Positions 23,041 to 35,600 of a stretch of 64,000 nt of DNA are shown in pieces. The notes beneath the pieces are model-generated. The model worked only from the letters and a program-made list of their open reading frames with translations, searched no databases and had not been told where the DNA came from. A program made the position numbers and the translations under genes. Positions within the stretch are counted from its first letter, which is position 1; each line of letters opens with the position of its first letter. Source of the stretch: Asterella californica (taxonomy: Eukaryota > Streptophyta > Marchantiopsida > Marchantiales > Aytoniaceae); the NCBI GenBank assembly GCA_036924285.1, contig JAYKYS010000009.1, forward strand, positions 6,448,001-6,512,000, read 5' to 3'.

Positions 23041-25965
23041 TCAATTGACACCTTGATTACTAAACATGGTGGACTCTCCTCGTCAGATGATAGGGTCGCT
23101 ATGGTGTCCACAATTTACATATTTTGGGATTTTTTCAAAAATTTTAAGTTAATGTCGTGTATATATAATTGAATTAATCTTGTTACTTAAGTTAACGTCA
23201 TGCTTAGCGGGAAGATGAACTTAAGACAGATTTTTGAGAAGAAGTCGACCATGTTCTGAAAGACACATTGCGAAGTCTTCTGAGGAGGACCGTGACTATA
23301 ATTGCAAGAGACACCAACCTAGCACCAACTGGGTGATACAATAGGTGTTTGGTGGGTCAGAAGGGCAGCCACCTAAGCAGTAGGTAGGGCTAGGACTAGG
23401 ACTGACAAGGCACATACCTAAAACGTGGGCAGCTGAGGAGTAGCTAGAGAAACTATCAGATCAAGAGAAGAGGCTTAAAAGCACCATATCTTTTTTCCTT
23501 CTTCTCTACTCAAATTCAAACAACATCGAGGAAGACATTAGAGGTGCGCGTAGAGAAATTGCAGTGAGAGATTGTGAGGAGGATCGTCTTCCAATAGGAA
23601 GAGAGCTCGAAGTAGAAGTAGGTAGAATTTCCCAAAGATCTCAAGAATTAAAAACCCCTGGAATCAAAGATTGGAGCTTCATACTGCAGGCAGCAGAGAT
23701 GGAAGTCAAATGCGAAGGCAAGTTCTTAGCAAGACGAAGTCGCTCGTGAGCAGAATCGAAGCACTCACATCAGCAGTACACAGAAGACATTTGGAGATTG
23801 AGCAAAAGTGCAGCGCATTCTGCTAGCCTCTTTTGAGGTTCTTCTCGCTTCTTCTCTCTTCTCATCGTCTTATTGTCTTTCTGTTCCTAGGATTCCTTCT
23901 TCCTCGATTGCTTACAAGAAGCCTACCTACTCTCTCTCTCTCTTCTAAAAATTCTCATGAGTAGATTGCAGACAGAAGCGTTGTCCAATTTCTGACAGTC
24001 TTCTTCCAAATCTCACCTCTCAAAATCGAATTTGATCTTTCCTCCTCTGTCCCAAAAATCTTTGTTTCTGTCCATCAATTTCCCTACCCCATTGTGCTTC
24101 TGTCTCCATAATCCATGGACAGAAGACTTGTTTCAAGTATGGACATTTTAAGAAGTTGAAGTTCGGATTCACATCAAGTCGTATGGATTTGATTTGAATT
24201 GAATTGCGAAAATCTTGATGTGAATCCAGAGTGGAATTATGAGTTGGTAATTGTTTCGAGAAGCAGGGAATTGAGATTCAAGCTAGTGTCTTCCAAGCTT
24301 CATGTCGTTCCAAATCCACATCTTCCTAGAGAGCTAGAAGACTAGAAAGGCTGACAAAATGCATGACAAGATGTGAGGGTCCTCCACGGGTCTCTTTTGT
24401 TTGACCCCTAGCAGCATGTTCCTTCTTCTTCCCACCTTAGATGAGAATTGTGAGGAGTATTGCTGGTAAAATCTGGAGAGCAATGTCGAGGATCATGTCT
24501 TCTCATTTAGCAGCAAGCTTCTTTTGGGAGTGTATGCGATGAGAAGTCGAAAGATAAAGTGCGAAGGTTTAGTGTTTATCGGCAGGATAGATTGCGTGCA
24601 GGAACCTAGAAGACAGATGAGACCAGTGATAGGAAGCCTAGATCCGAGAAATCTTCTGAATATGGCCATTATCGGAAGTCTTTTCTGGAGGTCATTGTCA
24701 CCTCAGAAGCCCTCAACCTTACTCTGATCATTTCGTAGGACTCTCTTCTAGAGTACTCTTCATCTTCTGCTAGGAAGTAGGATGTATTGCAAGGTGGATT
24801 GTCTTCTTAGGAGTCTATGTTATACTTTGCTTAGTTAGAATTGCATAGATATAGATCAGAAAACGTGATGCAATTAGGAAGTTCTCTTAGAATTCTAGAA
24901 GACAGAATAGCTATCTTTTGGAAGACTGAACTCGTCTTTGAGAGTGAAAACTGGACTGTGAGGACCTGATAAGGATTGAGCTTTAGGCTCACAACAAGCA
25001 TGTGTTGTATAGTGTAATCGAAGCTTCGAAATGACTATGCTCATTTCGAGGTCTTGGGTTACTAGAGAGACAAACTTAGACACTACAACAACTTCTAACA
25101 ATCACCGTCACTCAACAAGAAAACTTCTCATGCACAGTTGAGTATGAATTTGATGAAACTCAATCCCCAGAAGACATAGACAAAATTTATGTAAACATAA
25201 TAGTCAATCCAATCTTTGAGAAGAAGTTACATTTGCTTCTGGTAGCTACTCCTTCCGCTTCCTGTCACTACTCCTCGACACACCAAACTAAATAGCACTA
25301 CACGAGAATGTCTTTCCTCTCTACTCTATCTCCTCTTGTCTACACTTCCACACTCCTCTCTTGGGTGCAGAGGTGCAGACCTACTATGCGCGCGTGTATG
25401 TCTTTGTGTGTGTTTAAAACTAAACATCAATCTCAGTCTTATACTGCAGCCTCGTCATGGGTTGATCAACAGCTGAACAAATGATCTCTAATCGAGTATC
25501 TGACATGTTGTCCTTACATTCTAAGAACATGTCCTTGGAGACAACATCCCAAGTCGAGTGGAACCACTAGAAGACGCGATTTACTTCTGGAAGCCGACAC
25601 GTGAGAAGACTAGAAGCCTTGGCAAGGAACTAGTACTCATCTTCCTTGTCTTCGCAGTGTACATTTGTGTTGTATTTGAAGTAGTATATGTGTGTTATGA
25701 TATAGAGCACCTTTTTGAAGAGCTTGGAAGCTGCGTGGTTGTGTGGACAAGAAGAGACTTCTGGACAAAACCAATGTGTCTCTGAGTTTGAATAGATCTT
25801 TAGAACTTAGAATAGTGTAACTAGTGTAAATCTCATTGGGGAACGAAATCTTTTATGCTACAATGATGTAAAGGAGAAATCCTGTGACACTACAATCGTC
25901 CAATAAACCACTGTAGTTCAGCGAATATATATGTGATTGCAACAAACACATTCAATACAAAAGAC
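23041..25965. other. No gene seen; possible leader of copia remnant
   Basis: Moderately purine-rich plus strand with many AGAAG strings and a short CT microsatellite near 23927-23944. Because a copia gag remnant begins at about 25966, the DNA just before it may be that element's LTR and leader, but I could not find paired LTR ends, a primer site or a target duplication. Confidence 0.3.
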
Positions 25966-26312
25966 CGGGTGAAATTTGACAACACTTACTTCACATACTA
26001 GAAGCACAAAATGATACTTCAGTTGGACGTGGAAGATGTTCTCAATATGATAGCATACCATGATCAAGCACGGTCACTCATGGAGGCATTGCTACACTTG
26101 CAACCGGAGCATGTAGTATGGCCGAGTGGCTTGCAGAGTGGGACTATAAGAACAAGATCATAAACCAACTTTGTGGAGCTATGCATTCTCTCTATGATTC
26201 TCAAAAGTCTTTGAAAGAAGTGTCATGGCTAACAAAGACACAATTCAAACTTATCCTAAAAGACATAGAAACTGATTACAATCGATACAACTCCTTGAAG
26301 ATAATTTCTTGA
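25966..26312 (+). pseudogene. Copia-type gag remnant
   Basis: Reading from 25966 gives VKFDNTYFTY, a stop (in place of the usual Trp), then KHKMILQLDVEDVLNMI. This matches the usual start of copia gag, where a F-D/G-x-N-F/Y-x-x-W-K string precedes a hydrophobic LxxxDL segment. After about 75 bp the frame shifts, and MAEWLAEWDYKNKIINQLCG at 26118 supplies the next gag segment (WxxxDxKNxxxIxxxL), followed by SLYDSQKSLKEV in place of the usual AKEAWD. The element is truncated at about 26312. Gag packages element RNA; this copy cannot be made intact. The assignment is by motif only. Confidence 0.5.
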
Positions 26313-28509
26313 TGTCTTCTCTTCGACTGCGACTCGGATCTCCATAGATGACTCGTTGAGGTCTTTTATAAAGACGTCTTTGAGACTCTCTATCTAAGCC
26401 ATAAGATTCCTTGGACAATTTTCCTTGAACTCTCTGGAAGTTCTATCTGAATTACCCTCTTATCTCAATGATTTCTCTAGACTACTTCGTCGGACTCTTC
26501 AAGGAGGGTTCCTCCTTAGACACTTGAAGTAGACTCTCTCGAACACTTAGCAAGGACTTCTTGAACTACTCTCCTTTAAGGATGTTTCACGCTAGAATGT
26601 CTCAGTATTGACTGGAAAATGTCTTAATGTGTATTAAGAAAGCAGGTAAATGCCTAGCGGAGGCACTACTTATCTTCCTAGCTAACTCTTGAGTGTACGT
26701 GTAGAAGGTGCACTCTCAATCTATCAGATCTCTAGATAGCTAATACTCTCTCCAAGAACAATATCTTCCAACCATGAATAAATGTCTTTTTCTCATGATA
26801 GAAAAAGATCAGAAAAAAGTGGTAGAGGATCTCTAACTTAAGATCCAAGAGGTGGTCTATCATCCACTCATTCTTGGTCCTACTTTCCTCGGTGAATAGA
26901 TGTCTATCCAACACCTGACGCTATGTTATCGAGGTCTTGGCTGGAGAGAAACCCTCAACCTCAGTATCAAGTTTGTGTAAGACATTCCTCCACATAGCGG
27001 AGGTCCACTTCGAAGGACGACCTCTCACTCTATATTGGTCAGAAAGAGATAGGTGAAGGTGGAAAAATCGATAAATCTCCTCCAGTAAGTCACTGCTACA
27101 ATATTTTCACTCCCAACGGAAGAAATCTAGACCAAATTGTGTGAAGTCAGCGTCCAAAGTCCTCAGATGAGAACTAGAGAGCTTCAGACGACGAGGATAA
27201 ATACTGAGCATAGTGACATGGAGGTAAGTAGGCTCAGGATGTTGGCTAAAAGTCTGTAAACTCCATGAAACTCAGAAAAAACCCCTCCTGTAATGTACGC
27301 CGGAGATCCACGTACCAGAGATCGATGTACCTCAAGTTGATCTCCGATCGTAAGTTAACATAAAGTTGGAAAAATACATGTACACAAGATAGAAACACCA
27401 CGACTGTATTCAATTCCACCAAGCACTCTAGATCATACAGAATTCTTGAAAAGGTAGAAACTAACCTAAAGGAATTTAGTTCCTCTGTTCCGTCCAATGG
27501 GAAAATAAGATTGTTTTGTAGGTCAGAAGTAATATGGAAACTATGGATTATTTATTGTTCATGTTCTAGAGATAAGAGTTTACTCAAAAAGAACTCTATC
27601 CCTAAAAAAACAGTTCTTTCAAGGGATCTGAATAAAACTCACTCTCAAAAAGAAAATAAAAGAATGTTAGTCCTATCTCCTTTCTTTTGCTCGAGTTTTT
27701 CTCATAGATCATATCCAAAGAGCTGCTCAGGTTTATCTTTGAATAAACCCTGTCCTTACGAGAGTAAAACTTCTCGAGGTGTTTCCGCACCCACCCTTGG
27801 AGCAACTCCATCTTTTATCTATTCTGTTGGGATATAGGTTATTTCCGAAGGAAACTAGTTCTTTTAGAGATCAGAAAATCTATACGAAAATATCTCTTCT
27901 TCTCCCGGCTTGTTCACTATCAGAGATCCTCTAAAGATCACTCTGAGCTGAAGACAGGAAGAGAGATATTATGACCCGGCATACTTGATCGTTTGAAAGA
28001 ACTCTCTGCAATTCCTTCTTGTCCCTTGGAACTCACTCCTGGGAACGGTAGGATTCCTAGAATCTCATCCATCAGTTGAGTGAGAATTGATTACTTGAGA
28101 GTGATCTGGTGTGATCAAAGTGGCACGCACCATTAGAACCAGTAGTGTCGCTAGGGCCGTTAGCGGAGGTTCTTGGATTGAGATCATCATTGAGTATATT
28201 TTGAGTTGGAGTTTGTAGTTTCTCACTTTTCTTGAGTTGAGACTTTAAGTTCTTAGTTATGATAGATGCGCTTAGTGAGTAGAACCTGGATTCTCTGCGA
28301 GCACAAAGTGGGTTTGGCTTGATTCATGAGTGATCTATTGCTGGTTGGCAAGTGTTTATGCATGTGTTCTCTGATTACTCGAGAAAAGTGATTCACGAAG
28401 TTTTGATTAAGAGAAATCAGGTCCTAAATTTTCTGCCGGAGGTATCTCCAGGTGGTCACAGATTGATGATATCTTCAATTTGTGGAGTGGGAGTGATTTG
28501 CGCTTTTTG
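26313..28509. other. No gene seen
   Basis: Short frames on both strands without family motifs. CTT- and TCT-rich strings between 26300 and 26600 repeat loosely (CTTCAAGGAGGGTTCCTCCTT is locally palindromic, about 26497-26516). No terminal repeats found. Confidence 0.3.
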
Positions 28510-29345
28510 GTGTGAGAGATATAGATATTGAAATTCTCTATCTATATGTCTCTAAGATACAAAGTTCACCGTTAGTCTATCTGGTCATTTGCATACTCCG
28601 CTTTTTGTGTGCTCGTAGACTAGTTTGCAAACTCTGTACTATTTTCACTCATATAGTATAAGTTGTTGACATTAGTGAGAATCAGTAAGTGATATAGATA
28701 TCGAAGTTCTATATCTATTTGTTTCAAACAAATAGAACGTGTGCTAGTCTAGACAAAATTGATTATTTTCACTTAAAGTATAAATTATCGACATCAATGA
28801 GAATCCACAAGTAATATATGTATCGAAGTTCTATATCTATCTATCTAAGACATATAGAACTTGTGCTAGCTGTTCGCTCGTTCTTTTTTTTGCGCTCGTT
28901 TGTTAACTGGCAAAGTCTATTAACTTCATGCATAAAGTATATTATTGACATAAATGAAAATCCATAAGCGATTAGATACCGAAGTTCGATATCTATATGT
29001 CTCAAACATATAGAACATGTGCTTATCTGATCATGACTCTTCATTGTTGTGGGTTTGTTTGTTAATTTAAAAAATCAATTATTTTCACTCACAAAGGATA
29101 AGTAATATTATATATTGATATTAGAGTTCTTTATCTATTTGTCTCAAAATACAAAACTTGTGCTAGTCTATGTGGACATGACCTTTCGCTTAATTTATGC
29201 TCATCGGTTAGTTTGCAGAATTGGTTTTTATCTTTTTATAAACTACAAGTTATTGACATCAATGAAAATCTACACGTGATACATATATCAAATTTATATC
29301 ATCTATATGTCTCGAACATATAAAACTTGCACAAATATATCTACT
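28510..29345 (+). repeat. Palindromic minisatellite, about 120-170-bp units, six copies
   Basis: The core ATAGATATCGAAGTTCTATA, followed by TCTATNTGTCTCAAACATATAGAAC-type sequence, recurs at about 28518, 28693, 28810, 28975, 29114 and 29278. Between cores the units share GTGCTAG, a TTTTCACTCAT string, AAAGTATAA and TATTGACATNAATGAGAATC. Each core contains two nested inverted repeats. One copy reads TCTATTTGTTTCAAACAAATAGA, which is nearly a perfect hairpin. Copies differ by about 15-30 percent, so the array is old. Non-coding. Confidence 0.8.
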
Positions 29346-30819
29346 CGTGATCCTTTCATTTTTTTAGCGCTTGATTTTTTATATTATATATGTGAACTAC
29401 TTGAAACTTGACAAATTATGATCACGGAACCGGATGACCATGAAAAAAAGCTTAGCTTTCAATAAATATATAATCTAGGTCCTATGATAGAAAATCAAAG
29501 CTCAATTTCCAAATCATTCTTACGTCTACATTGCGTCAAGTTTTCTGTGTGTTTTCAAAATAGAACATTCAAATCAACCCCGTATTCCTATTATGATAAG
29601 TGGAAACATGGAGTTTCCTTTTATGACTAAAGGAAATAAAGAATGCTAAAATTCTTAAATGCATAGAACAGGAGATGGCAATCCTTCTACAACTTGGTCG
29701 ATTATCAATGTTACTTGCGGACCTCTACTCATATCATATAGAAACTGAAGTTCGATAAATTTATCGTATAAAGTATCTATGCAATGCTCAAGATATATGA
29801 CATTTTTGTACTATAGTTTTTAAGAAAGTTTTATCCGGCAGTGATCATCAAAGTATGAAGGTGAAAAATCATGGCAATTATATCATGCAACTGCCATACA
29901 AGAGAATGAAGATATGGTGTGTATTCAAGAATTGTTCCTTGAGGCATCTCATATCATTCTTCCTCTTAAAATCTAAAGGATCATCGTGTCCATACATTAT
30001 AATCTAGAAACTCGTACTCTTAGTAAAAAAGAGAGAGGGAAAATATCTTTATAAGGTTGTGTCAAGTAAACTCCATATAAAATTGAGTAATATTCTGAAA
30101 TCTGCCCCTCTAAGAAATCAAAATATTTATTTTCTTGAACAAAAAAGATAAATCTTTGAAGAAAATTCACATAATTCGTTGCGTCTGCTCATCTATAGCC
30201 ATAAAGACTCTCCCTTATGAGTTTTAAGCTGTAAGATCTCGTGCAGCTTGATGACTTCATCAAGAAAAGAAAATTCAAAATGCATTATCCTTATTCTCCT
30301 CTTGTTAGTTGTGATAACCTCTTGTTAGTTTGACAACTCTAGGATGTCACAATAACTGTCGGATGACATTCACATCATTCCAGTGTCATTTATCAACATT
30401 GACTCAAAAATATCTACTAAGCTGCGACATACAGAATATTGTTTTGCCAGTTGATTCTCAAGTACATCGTAATCACAAAACATCTTTCTTCATCTCAATA
30501 CGACTCAAATTTCAAATTTTATTCCTCTTGTGTGAGCTCTAGTTATGAACTCCAGGATTCTCACTTCTTTCTTAAATGCCACTAGAGAATAGATTGGTCG
30601 GTGTTTGTCAAAAGTAGGTTGATATAGAATTCAGTTTCCATAATTATATTGCAGTATAGTCATCATTGTTGACAACTAGTTGCATATAGTTATCAAAGTC
30701 AAATTTTATATACGAAAAAATTAAGCAGTTCATAGATAAATTATATGTTACTAGTCCCTTGCTGTTGCAGACTCGATATCTATCCAATCTAAAGTTATCA
30801 GGTTCCATATCTATTTCAC
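29346..30819. other. Unrecognised DNA splitting the minisatellite
   Basis: About 1.47 kb separates the two parts of the palindromic minisatellite. It has no long frame and no terminal inverted repeats or LTRs that I can see. It may be an inserted element whose ends have decayed, or part of a larger composite repeat unit. Confidence 0.3.
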
Positions 30820-31135
30820 TCATAAAGTATAAATTATTGACTTAAATGAGAATTAGTAAGTAGAATAGATATCGAAGCTCTATATCTATATGTCTCAAAC
30901 GTACCAAAGTTACAAAAATTGTGCATATTTTTTTGTTCATTGAAATATGTTAGTGCTATAGATATCAAAGTTCTATATTATATGTCTCTAATATACAGAA
31001 CTTGAGCAAATCTCCATGCTTGTGCTCTTTAGTTCATTTACAATTGTCCATGAATTTATGAAATTAATATTTGTTAATATTATAGATATTGCGTTAGATA
31101 TCTATCATATTAATGTAAGTTATCGAGATCGATAT
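30820..31135 (+). repeat. Second block of the palindromic minisatellite
   Basis: Two to three more units follow. TAGAATAGATATCGAAGCTC sits at 30860, a copy with TATAGATATCAAAGTTCTAT at about 30956, and a degenerate copy near 31080-31120. The spacer TCACTCATAAAGTATAAATT at 30828 matches spacers in the first block (28510-29345). Confidence 0.7.
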
Positions 31136-31338
31136 CTATATCTGGTATCAAGAAAACTATACTAATATCATGATATCTGTTACTAATAACTGATATGGTC
31201 CTTTTCCCCGGCTATGTCACGTTCACGTTTTCTTTGTAAAACTTCTAATTTCAATTACATGGTCTATGGTTTCTATGTAACTATCAGATTTTGTTTATAT
31301 CAATAAGTTCTTCATCCGTTTCATGTATTCATATTCAC

Positions 31339-31361
31339 CTCCTCCATCTTTCATGGAGGAG
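31339..31361. repeat. Short hairpin
   Basis: CTCCTCCAT and ATGGAGGAG form 9-bp arms around a 5-base loop, 13 bp before the larger hairpin at 31375. Confidence 0.55.
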
Positions 31362-31374
31362 ACAAATATATGTT

Positions 31375-31432
31375 AACGTTAATTTATTACCTAACCCTTC
31401 AGTTGGGAAGGGTTAGGTAATAAATTAACGTT
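31375..31432. repeat. Perfect 26-bp-arm hairpin, 58 bp in total
   Basis: The arms 31375-31400 and 31407-31432 are perfect reverse complements around the loop AGTTGG. They start AACGTTAATTTATTACC and end CTAACCCTTC at the loop. Perfect pairing over 26 bp is unlikely by chance. It may be a foldback element or an RNA hairpin, but it is short for a plant microRNA precursor. Confidence 0.85.
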
Positions 31433-31679
31433 TAGATAAATAATTATTTTATGATTGATGAATGTGAAGGTCTTGACAGTCTTGGACTTGTATTCCTGGG
31501 AGGTTATCCTTTCACGTTAAATTTATGGGTTATAATCCTCTTTTTGTTGTACGTGTATTTCATAGAACGTTATATTTTAAAAAAAGATTAAGACGGTTCT
31601 TCCAGTCTTCCGATTCAGTGCCACAGTTCTTCGCAGTCCCAGTTTTCACTTATCCAACCTTAGCCGTTTTAAACTAGTG

Positions 31680-31716
31680 ATGTGACATAATCTACGATAC
31701 CTAAATTATGTCACAT
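31680..31716. repeat. 12-bp-arm hairpin
   Basis: ATGTGACATAAT (31680-31691) and ATTATGTCACAT (31705-31716) are perfect reverse complements with a 13-base loop. The GTCACATATTTAA string is then repeated directly at about 31710 and 31737. Confidence 0.7.
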
Positions 31717-32608
31717 ATTTAAATTAAATTAAATCTGTCACATATTTAATATTAGTAGAGCCAGAAGAGGCTATAAAGTAATCTTACAACCAATGATCTA
31801 GTGAATTTTAACTTCCGTTCTTATAGCTTGTCTTTTTCCTTCTCTGAACCGAAAGGGGAGTTTGGATGCATATTTTATCACCACCATGCATTCATACTGA
31901 GCCGTTGCCCGTTCGGGCCCTTACTGCGAATCCCCCGGGATGCGCAAGGAAGGAGCAAGGCAGGAAACACGAAAGAGAGGAAAAGAGGATCGCGTTATAC
32001 GCGAATCGGGTGCTGTGAAACAAGGTGGTGCGGTAGCTAACTAGCATTAGGATGTCTCCCCTAGAAAGGAGAGGTTAGGAGCTGAATCCCTGGGACAATT
32101 TTTGCTATCTGTGCGACCAGATGCAATAGTTTTAGGTTGCTTGTTCCTTTCAGAAACCTTTTCTTCTCGTGCGGCTGTCTTAAGGATGTTCTGTCTCTTT
32201 ATGTGAGAGACTCGGAGGCGTACAAGGTAAATCTTTAAAGATTTGCCTTTTCCTGAGACTTCAAAACTAACCAACGGGCAGGCAAGAGTGGAGCTATCAT
32301 TGGTTGCTACTTGTAGTCAGTTTTGGAATACATTAGACCCCGAGCAAAGAAACCATTACGTTAAATCTTCGTGGAAGGGTGCAGGTTCAAGAAGATCCCA
32401 AAATGTACCGAAAATATCGCGAGACGAGTTTCGGAAACGATAGACTAAGTGCGGTCCCCCACTACCGCACTGCCTTTCCGAAATGGCACTACCGCAGTAG
32501 CAAGTGCATCAGTAAGGAGTGTGACTACGAAGCATATATGCACTTGAAGACAGTTTCTCCTTACTATCATTTAATTTAAGGTCTATAAAGTCAGCTTCAT
32601 ACTCAGGC
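31717..32608 (+). other. Unusual open stretch, possible organelle or element fragment
   Basis: A frame from about 31852 to 32028 ends in KRIALYANRVL and a stop. A second open frame at 32243-32443 and a minus frame at 32047-32274 also lack stops for 65-75 codons. Composition differs from the AT-rich surroundings. The style (GC-moderate, Arg/Lys-rich, perfect hairpins nearby) recalls plant mitochondrial DNA, but I do not recognise a specific mitochondrial gene. Short strings such as CACTACCGCA recur at about 32460 and 32488, and nested inverted repeats cover 32440-32575. Function unknown. Confidence 0.25.
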
Positions 32609-32666
32609 TAACGACCTCATTCGCACAGCACCACGAGAGAATGGTGCTGTGCGAATGAGGTCGTTA
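32609..32666. repeat. Perfect 25-bp-arm hairpin, 58 bp in total
   Basis: The arms 32609-32633 and 32642-32666 are perfect reverse complements, starting TAACGACCTCATTCGCACAG, with an 8-base loop CGAGAGAA. It is the same total length as the hairpin at 31375 and lies 1.2 kb from it, but the arm sequence is unrelated. Confidence 0.85.
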
Positions 32667-35600
32667 TACCGATCTCTCAATAGTCCTCTCGAGGACTCGA
32701 GCTCTTGTGAACTATCTTCCATCAATGCACCCTTCACACCTTCCAACTTCTCTTGCCATTAGTTTTTCCCTTTTTATGTATACAGTCTAGTGTTAACGTT
32801 TCTACAGCAACTATCAAATCTTAATATCTGAAATTTTTAAATTTTTTTTTGTCGAGCTTCTGTATCGTCTCGTTCATGTCACATAGCTTTGCACTTCAAA
32901 ATTTGTACATTCTTCACTTATTTTTGTAAATTGTGGTACTTATATTTCTGATTCTCAGAAGATTATTGTATGTGGCTGAATACTTGAAAACTGACGTAAG
33001 AGAATCCATTCAAACTCTACGGAGGATCTTACGTTCCCATTTGTAGGAAATTGTTTGATCGCCAGACATCCATTGATTGCGCATCAGGTTCCTACATGGT
33101 TGATGTATCGATATAAGTGCCAAGCTACCAGTACTAGTTTGGGGTCATATTTAACGTCTGGATCCTTCTTGGGTCTCTGAAAGAGCTGAGAATTTGACAG
33201 TGGGGAGAGCACGGTACCAAAAGGAGGAAACGGACGGAGCTTACAACTGCTGTGCCTGCAGAACATGTATATCCTCCATCCAATTCAGCTGACGGATCTA
33301 TCTCATGCTCGTAGACTAGCTCAGCACTGAAAAAGAACCGGAACTGCTGCTGTGCTCTGAGATACACAAAGACAGTGACTGTCTGAGTTTCTACAGCCCA
33401 CTTCTGAATGCAGGCTGCAGTTATGGATGTGCCATCTCAAACCCGCGTTACTCTCGAGTTTGATCATGAAAGAACTGGAATAACCAGAAGAGCAGAAGTG
33501 AACAGTTAGAATCAGGAGCAAGAGGATCTGCTCCTGCACCTGAAAAGCGGAATTCAGGTAGTTCATCAGAACCGCATAAAATTTGCTGGGAATCTTTTGG
33601 CAGGCTAAATCAAATCTTTTCATGGCCAGTTTTACCGCGCTCTTCGGAGCTATTCCAACTCGCTCATTTAAAAACCCAATATTGGTTTGGTAGCTATAAC
33701 TTACCCCAAAACCTACTGTCTCAGTCCCATATATATATTACTCAGAGGTCATTCGAATTCCACTTTGTCGACCTTTCCCGTACGAACGTGATGAGCATAA
33801 CCGTCAAATGGCGTCTAGAAGGTTTTCAGTTTCAGGCTCACTGCACTTGGTATATAACTTAATCTTATGATACATACAATCCTACACAACGCTAATATTC
33901 ACACCAGTAAATATAGCTCGAGTGAATATTTGCAGTGTCTGTCCTATTATCCAAAGGAGCTTCTTTAATGAATCTGGTAATCACAGACGGTTTCGGTTTC
34001 TGAGACCAACTTGGTTAGTTAGAAAGAACGCTTCCCACCTACAGTACACATTTACTCCCATATAGGCCCGGTAGATTTATACTTGATTCAGAGACCATGA
34101 TCAGTCCAGGCACTTCACTTCAACCCCTTTGAAAACAGCTTTGCATCATCGAGTTCATCCGTTTGCTTTCATCAATTCGGCAAGGGACTGACTGTTCCGC
34201 AAGTAAATGACCTGAGCGTTTTGTAACGTGTTAAGTACATAAGGCTTCGCACCAAACTGTAACAGCATATAGATTGCCACGCTAGATCGATGAATGCACT
34301 TCATTTACTTTGAATGGAGAAAGAACATCAGCACAAGTAACTGGCAGGCCATCAGGGCGGTAATCTTATAGCCGGCCAGGCCCCCTATAGCCAACTTTGG
34401 ATAGACAAATGGGGTCTGCGGTTTGCTCTGAAGGGCGCAAGGCCATCAACACACTACAGTACACTACCCACTAGTCATCTTGGAAGATTTCTCGTTTGTG
34501 AGAGCACAATCCATCATGCTAGCTCTAGCAAGACAAGTATACAGCCGGCGGTTATTGCACTCGCCTAAGAAACTAGCACCAAACATTTCCTCACACATGC
34601 TAGGATCGTCACCCACCCTATTATTAGTGCTACCATTTAATTAAGGTCCATTTATATCTCCTCCACATTTGACAGAAGGCTTGCTTACTAGGTGCACTGT
34701 GCTAGGAGGATTCAGACAACGTTTCCATCCAGAATGTTAAGTTCTCCTCACCTTGACTAAGGTTGGAGGCAATACGATTCTGTGACTAAACACAGTCCGG
34801 CACACTTACCTCTTCCGCTGATCCCCAGCAAGAACTAGGTTGATCTTGTCGTCCCCCATCACAAGGGTGAATGTCGGTATACGGCCCCACAACTTCGATT
34901 CAATGACGAATTATTCAGATACCGTCTCAAGTAAAATTTCAACACATTTTTACACTGGTCGCTCAACTATATTCATCATCGAAGCCGTGCTTTGTTGACC
35001 ATCCGACAAGATCCAAGTTACTTTCAAGTTTGCTTACTTTCAAGTTTGCTAAGGCATGCACCTGAGATTGCTGTACAAGCCCACTGATATTGTAAAAGTT
35101 GATTTATTTAGTTTCGCATTCAAGTCCACAACAAACATCTGCGTTATAACTACTCGATAAATAATCAATGACTTCAAAGCTCCTCAAGTACGCATCGAGT
35201 GTCATTGAGCTCAAGTGGCACTGAACTGAACTCCTGTTAGCACATTGCTCTAAATTGTCCCCTAGTACAGCCTTCGCAGCAATGAAAACAGCAATTTTAT
35301 GCCTCGTTGTTACTTGCTTCCAGCAGAAACTCGCTGAAACACCGGCAACTATCTCCATTCTTCGCTTTACTCGTCCACAGAATCAATCTGTCAGAAGTGA
35401 CCTACATTCCCTTGCATCCTACTTTACTTTAACTTGAGGTCGATTTCCTATTTAACTGCACTCATATGGAACGCTGCTGCAATCACTGCGCTTGTCTGTG
35501 CTTGAAAGACAGGTAACTACGACACGAGTACGGATTTGGCTGTTCTCGCTTCACGATTTTACACACAATAGGCTACTTAACAGAAGTCCATTGTTTCGGT

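Noticed and set aside
27511..27837. Plus-strand frame of 108 codons
   Set aside because: Low-complexity Ser/Lys composition, an overlapping minus frame, and no recognisable domain.
28510..31135. CRISPR-like array
   Set aside because: Units are long, diverged and lack uniform short repeats with unique spacers; a plant minisatellite fits.
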